Of a DNA stretch of 44,259 bases, positions 40,751 to 44,259 are shown one piece after another. Position 1 is the stretch's first letter. Each line of letters opens with the position of its first letter. The stretch is taken from positions 1 to 44,259 of the forward strand of contig CAZHAJ010000002.1 in assembly GCA_964530215.1 (NCBI GenBank), in the 5' to 3' direction. The translations under genes were made by a program, and so were the position numbers. Below the pieces are notes generated by a model. The model saw only the letters and a list, made by a program, of their open reading frames with translations. It had not been told where the DNA came from and made no database searches. The DNA is from JAAXTT01 sp964530215. GTDB taxonomy: Bacteria > Bacillota > Desulfotomaculia > Desulfotomaculales > Desulfocucumaceae.

Positions 40751-41623
40751 TTAAACGGCCTTCCTTTCCCACAGGAGCATCATTTCTCTTATAACTTTTG
40801 CAGCCAACAATGCTGTACGTCCCGAAACATCGTAAACCGGATTTACTTCGTTTAAATCAAAACCCACAATATTTAAGTCCTTTGTAAGATACAAGGTTTC
40901 CATTAACTCCATACTGGTACAGCCGCAAACCTCGGGAGCACCGGTCCCCGGTGCAAAGGCGGGGTCAACCACATCAATGTCTAAGGTAATATATACAGGT
41001 CTTCCCCCAATTTCCGGGATAATCTTTTTCATTGGTTCTAAAACTTGGTCGAAAAAGATTTGGGAATTATTCTTTCCGAATTGTATTTCTTCCCTAAGAC
41101 ATGATCTGATTCCCAATTGATAGACGTTTCCTTTACCCACAGTTTCACACACCCTGCGCATTACCGTTGCATGGGACAAACGTTCCCCTAAATAATCATC
41201 CTGGAGATCTGCATGGGCATCCAACTGAATTACCACCAAATCGTTATAACGGGCAGCAGCCGCTTCTACCAGTGGCATGGTAATAAGATGCTCCCCACCC
41301 AAAAAAATCGGAATTTTTTTGTCATCAATTATTTTTCCGGCTGTTTCTTTCATTAGATTTAAACTGTCTTTTACATTACCAAAGGGCAGACTTAGGTCAC
41401 CGGCATCAAAAAAATTAATTTCGCCTAACTCCCTATCCAGCCTGGGACTGTAGTCTTCCATCCACCAAGAGGTATGCCGGATTTCTCTGGGGCCGTGCCT
41501 GGTTCCCGTCTTAACGGTTACGGTACTGTCCATAGGGGCACCCACTATTACCATTGATGCATCTTTATAGTCTTCTGAAGCACCCATATAACGCCAGTAT
41601 CTTTCGGCGTCTAGCGACATCAT
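40751..41623 (-). CDS. speB: Agmatinase (ureohydrolase family)
   Basis: A 290-residue manganese ureohydrolase converting agmatine to putrescine and urea. The metal ligands are in GGEH, DAHADLQDDY and DIDVVDPAFAPGTGAPE, the last with the family's substrate loop. The agmatinase/arginase split is not absolute by sequence; the length and the N-terminal WRYMG fit agmatinase. Two ATG codons in a row follow AGGTGATAAT. It has its own transcription unit after the ornithine carbamoyltransferase terminator. Together they suggest polyamine production from arginine. Confidence 0.88.
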   Translation of the reverse strand: MMSLDAERYWRYMGASEDYKDASMVIVGAPMDSTVTVKTGTRHGPREIRHTSWWMEDYSPRLDRELGEINFFDAGDLSLPFGNVKDSLNLMKETAGKIIDDKKIPIFLGGEHLITMPLVEAAAARYNDLVVIQLDAHADLQDDYLGERLSHATVMRRVCETVGKGNVYQLGIRSCLREEIQFGKNNSQIFFDQVLEPMKKIIPEIGGRPVYITLDIDVVDPAFAPGTGAPEVCGCTSMELMETLYLTKDLNIVGFDLNEVNPVYDVSGRTALLAAKVIREMMLLWERKAV

Positions 41624-41662
41624 ATTATCACCTATCTTTACATTATAGTTATATTATAAAAA

Positions 41663-41703
41663 CACCCAGGGAACGAGCCTTACAGCTCTTTTTCCCCTGG
41701 GTG
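41663..41703 (-). terminator. Terminator of the arcC-argF operon
   Basis: CACCCAGGG (41663-41671) and CCCTGGGTG (41695-41703), with an inner GAGC/GCTC stem, followed on the minus strand by TTTTTAT. It separates argF from speB. Confidence 0.8.
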
Positions 41704-41749
41704 CTCTTTCTTACTTATCTTTTGATCCAAGTATATACCACTGGTTTTT

Positions 41750-42751
41750 CTATAAAGCCAGGGTTGCTACCATAACAGCTTTAATGGTATGCATTCTATT
41801 TTCAGCCTGATCCCATACCAAGGATGCATCTGATTCAAATACTTCTTCGGTTACTTCCATGCTTTCCAAACCATACTTTTGGTAAATATCTTCACCGATG
41901 GTGGTTTCTCTGTTATGGAACGCAGGGAGGCAATGCAAGAACTTGGCGTTACGATTGCCGGTCTTCTTCATCATTTCAGCGTTTACCTGATAGGGTGTCA
42001 ACAGCTTAATTCTTTCTACCCATACTTCATCGGGCTCACCCATGGATACCCAAACGTCGGTGTACAGATAGTCAACGCCTTTTACACCTTCATCAACATT
42101 ATCGGTAATCATAATGCGTGCACCGGATTCTTCTGCATATTTCTGAGCGATTTTTACCAGCTCAGGATCGGGCTGCAGACCCTTAGGTGCTACTGAGCGG
42201 AATTCCATACCCAACATAGCTGCACCGATTAACAATGAGTTACCTACATTGTTTCTGGCGTCACCAACATATGCAAAGCAAATCTCACTTAAGTTCTTTT
42301 CGGTATTTTCAATCATGGTCAGTACATCTGCCAGCATTTGGGTGGGGTGCCAATCATCGGTCAAACCGTTCCATACCGGTACACCTGCATACTCGCCAAG
42401 CTCATCACAGAAGGACTGTTTTGAACCACGATATTCGATTCCGTCATACATTCTACCCAATACACGGGCTGTGTCTTTGATGGACTCTTTTTTACCCATC
42501 TGTGAGCTGGTGGGATCAAGATAGGTTACTCCTGCACCCTGATCGTAAGCTGCCACTTCAAAAGCACATCTTGTTCTGGTGGAAGTCTTTTCAAAAATCA
42601 GAGCAACGTTCTTGCCCTTTAATAATTGCTGCTCTGTACCGGAATACTTTGCTCTCTTTAAGTCCCTGGACAAGTCCAAAAGAAACTTGAGCTCCTTTGG
42701 AGTAAAGTCCAGTTCCTTAATGTAGTTTCTGTTTCTGAGATTAAAAGCCAT
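41750..42751 (-). CDS. argF: Ornithine carbamoyltransferase (catabolic, ArcB-like)
   Basis: A 333-residue OTC. The carbamoyl-phosphate site is FEKTSTRTRCAFE, the ornithine loop is DVWVSMGEPDE (the SMG loop of ornithine, not putrescine, transcarbamylases) and the active cysteine is in HCLPAFHNRETTIG. The catabolic direction (citrulline + Pi to ornithine + carbamoyl phosphate) is inferred from arcC next to it; it is close to ArcB-type sequences by pattern. ATG follows AAAGGAGGATT. The gap to arcC is 71 bases without a terminator, so they are one operon. Confidence 0.93.
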   Translation of the reverse strand: MAFNLRNRNYIKELDFTPKELKFLLDLSRDLKRAKYSGTEQQLLKGKNVALIFEKTSTRTRCAFEVAAYDQGAGVTYLDPTSSQMGKKESIKDTARVLGRMYDGIEYRGSKQSFCDELGEYAGVPVWNGLTDDWHPTQMLADVLTMIENTEKNLSEICFAYVGDARNNVGNSLLIGAAMLGMEFRSVAPKGLQPDPELVKIAQKYAEESGARIMITDNVDEGVKGVDYLYTDVWVSMGEPDEVWVERIKLLTPYQVNAEMMKKTGNRNAKFLHCLPAFHNRETTIGEDIYQKYGLESMEVTEEVFESDASLVWDQAENRMHTIKAVMVATLAL

Positions 42752-42822
42752 TTTAAAATCCTCCTTTTATCTTTAAGAACATATTTAATATAATAAAGCT
42801 TGCACTTTATTCCAGTGTTTCT

Positions 42823-43776
42823 CTAGGGAGTTATGCGGGTACCGGTTTTTCCTTCCATTGCCTCATCAACCTTGCTCAGTGAAGTAATGATGGCTTCCTT
42901 ACCGGTTTCCTTAACAAAACGCATACAAGCCATAACTTTGGGGCCCATGGAGCCCTTTGCGAAGTGTCCATCGTTGTAGTATTGCTCCATTTCAGCCAAA
43001 GTAACGGTTCCCAGTTCCTTTTGATCAGGCTTGCCAAAGTTGAGACATGCCTTCTCAACATCAGTCAGGATAACGAATTTATCAGCATTGACCACTTTAC
43101 AGAGAACAACGCCACCCAGATCCTTGTCAATAACTGCATCTACACCTACGATATTACCGGTCTCATCCTTTCTTACCGGAATACCGCCGCCACCGTCGGC
43201 CACTACGATAGCTCCGCTTTTTACCAGAGTTGCTATCGCTTCGCTTTCAATGATCTCGATGGGATCCGGTGATGGAACAACTCTTCTCCAGCTCTTTTCT
43301 ACACCGGGCTTTACTTCTTTTACGATATAGCCCATCTCATCCCTTAGCTTTAAAGCTTCCTCCTTGGTGTAGAACACTCCCACCGGCTTAGAAGGATCTT
43401 TAAAGTCCGGGTCATCATTGCTTATCATCATTTGAGTTACTATAGCTGCCACTGTTTTTTTGATATTCATTTTTTCCAAGTGATGCTGCAGCCTGTTGGT
43501 CATCATCCAGCCCACTTGCCCTTGGGTCATGGCACCACAAACAAACATGGTTTGTGCAGGTACCAAGTCTTTACCTGCCTCCATTTGAACCATCAGGTCA
43601 CCCACCTGTGGTCCGTTACCATGGGTTACAACTACCTGATTGCCTGCTTGAATCAGCTTTGCAATCTGAGAAGCTGTTACATTCACATTTTCAAGCTGCT
43701 CGTCAGTTGTACCCTTTTGGTGTGACTGACAGATGGCGTTTCCGCCAAGTGCTACTACAATTACCTCTCCGGCCAT
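42823..43776 (-). CDS. arcC: Carbamate kinase
   Basis: A 317-residue amino-acid-kinase-fold enzyme that makes ATP from carbamoyl phosphate and ADP, the energy-yielding last step of the arginine deiminase pathway. Family signatures are VVALGGNAICQ at the N-terminus, VVTHGNGPQVGD, and the C-terminal KGSMGPKVMACMRFV. ATG follows AAAGGAGAGGAAGAA. It stands upstream of argF. No arginine deiminase gene is seen in the window, so citrulline may come from elsewhere. Confidence 0.95.
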   Translation of the reverse strand: MAGEVIVVALGGNAICQSHQKGTTDEQLENVNVTASQIAKLIQAGNQVVVTHGNGPQVGDLMVQMEAGKDLVPAQTMFVCGAMTQGQVGWMMTNRLQHHLEKMNIKKTVAAIVTQMMISNDDPDFKDPSKPVGVFYTKEEALKLRDEMGYIVKEVKPGVEKSWRRVVPSPDPIEIIESEAIATLVKSGAIVVADGGGGIPVRKDETGNIVGVDAVIDKDLGGVVLCKVVNADKFVILTDVEKACLNFGKPDQKELGTVTLAEMEQYYNDGHFAKGSMGPKVMACMRFVKETGKEAIITSLSKVDEAMEGKTGTRITP

Positions 43777-43884
43777 TTCTTCCTCTCCTTTTTTTAATTA
43801 TATTTATTTGGTGAAACTCTGTTTTCTATGTAATAATTTACCCACTTTAGGCTATAAAAACTGCTCTCCTCATAAACGTAACTT

Positions 43885-43908
43885 TTAGAAGCTTCACAAA
43901 GCTTCTAA
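43885..43908. repeat. Small inverted repeat upstream of arcC
   Basis: TTAGAAGCTT and AAGCTTCTAA, a perfect 10-base inverted repeat with a CACA loop (HindIII-like centre in each arm), about 110 bases before arcC. Could be an operator; no T-run. Confidence 0.35.
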
Positions 43909-43943
43909 TATAAATAGCATTTCCCTTTTTAAACTTTTTTAAA

Positions 43944-43977
43944 GTTCGGGTTTAAGCTCTGTGGCTTAAACCCGAAC
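43944..43977 (-). terminator. Terminator of the symporter gene
   Basis: GTTCGGGTTTAAGC (43944-43957) and GCTTAAACCCGAAC (43964-43977) form a perfect 14-base stem with a 6-base loop. Only TTT follows on the minus strand. The 240-base gap between symporter and arcC holds this and the smaller hairpin at 43885. Confidence 0.65.
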
Positions 43978-44016
43978 CCTATTCTCATTTCATGCTTCAA
44001 TGTTATCGATGTTATT

Positions 44017-44259
44017 CTAGTGTGAACCTGAAAGCACTTCCTCATCAGTGGGTGTTTCAAAGTTTACATGGTGCAAAGGCGGTGCTTGCTTTTGTGTTAA
44101 TGGACTTACTATTAACATAGCTATAAGGGACAGGACTGGAGCTATAAAGGTGTCCAGACCTGCCAACTCTTCCGGTACCATGTAGAACAGTATAATTCTT
44201 GAAATACCGCCCACAAATATTGCGGCCATGGCACCCCAGGAATTAGCTTTTGACCAGTA
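44017..44259 (-). CDS. Sodium:solute symporter family protein (C-terminal part only)
   Basis: 80 codons of the 3' end are visible; the N-terminus lies beyond the window. The first residues (YWSKANSWGAMAAIFVGGISR) match the SSS-family pattern of a late helix (typically FWKRANKWGALAAIIVG), followed by a last membrane helix and a polar tail ending in SGSH. An ATG at 44229 is internal, not the start. Its substrate is unknown; proximity to arc genes suggests an amino acid, but this is only context. Confidence 0.75.
   Translation of the reverse strand, partial: YWSKANSWGAMAAIFVGGISRIILFYMVPEELAGLDTFIAPVLSLIAMLIVSPLTQKQAPPLHHVNFETPTDEEVLSGSH

Noticed and set aside
1..44259. CRISPR arrays, rRNA genes, prophage or plasmid modules, and an origin of replication
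   Set aside because: No spaced direct-repeat array, rRNA sequence, phage structural gene or DnaA-box cluster was seen on either strand by eye.

Overview
The window reads as a chromosomal segment of an anaerobic, endospore-forming Firmicute of the class Clostridia, most likely Peptococcaceae/Desulfotomaculum-like. This is an inference from gene content and order: sporulation genes yqfC and yqfD, the Bacillus/Clostridia order era-recO-glyQS-ccpN-PDRP-dnaG-sigA-trmK-nif3, pyruvate phosphate dikinase, selenocysteine use, and strong purine-rich ribosome binding sites. It is draft sequence: a 10-N gap sits in the Walker A loop of era.

Layout. 1-2152: the edge of a zinc-ribbon protein, a UROD/MetE-like methyltransferase and a DUF2062 membrane protein. 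2185-10006: a promoter, an eight-gene cation/proton antiporter operon (mnhE, F, G, a three-part MbhD-MbhE-MnhB fusion, mnhC, three antiporter-like subunits and a small membrane protein) and a terminator. The subunit order is that of the membrane arm of archaeal Mbh/Mrp complexes, but no hydrogenase or other redox arm is present. 10141-12855: nif3 and trmK, with an unknown membrane-anchored protein divergent from them. 12924-13361: a tRNA operon (Asn, Met, Glu, Val) with a near-consensus promoter. 13399-17497: sigA, dnaG, dgt. 17526-18492: a REP-associated tyrosine transposase bounded by inverted REP-like repeats. 18498-22638: ppdK, its bifunctional regulator and a CcpN-type repressor. 22762-25961: glyS and glyQ behind a promoter, a T-box-like leader and an attenuator. 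25965-28216: a DUF4342 protein, recO, corA. 28401-35125: era, cdd, ybeY, pgpH, phoH, yqfD, yqfC, headed by a candidate sporulation sigma-E promoter. 35233-36890: selD with an in-frame UGA (selenocysteine) and yedF. 36987-38971: a NifU-like protein, an anti-sigma factor and its ECF sigma factor. 39140-41623: tRNA-Leu, a possible 40-residue arginine-rich microprotein, a small two-helix membrane protein, a HAD phosphatase and agmatinase. 41750-44259: catabolic ornithine carbamoyltransferase, carbamate kinase and the C-terminus of a sodium/solute symporter.

How the parts fit. Most of the minus strand is the conserved replication, transcription, translation and RNA-maturation supercluster of Firmicutes, with local changes: dgkA is missing, corA sits between era and recO, and a RAYT element lies between dgt and ppdK. 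PPDK, its kinase/phosphorylase and CcpN form a pyruvate/PEP control unit. SelD and YedF supply and handle selenium; SelD appears itself to be a selenoprotein. The arc/speB end points to arginine or agmatine/citrulline fermentation yielding ATP through carbamoyl phosphate, although no arginine deiminase is in view. Several starts were moved from the longest open frame on ribosome-binding-site evidence (sigA, ppdK, ybeY, selD, the ECF sigma factor, the HAD phosphatase, the third antiporter subunit, the RAYT and the DUF2062 gene).
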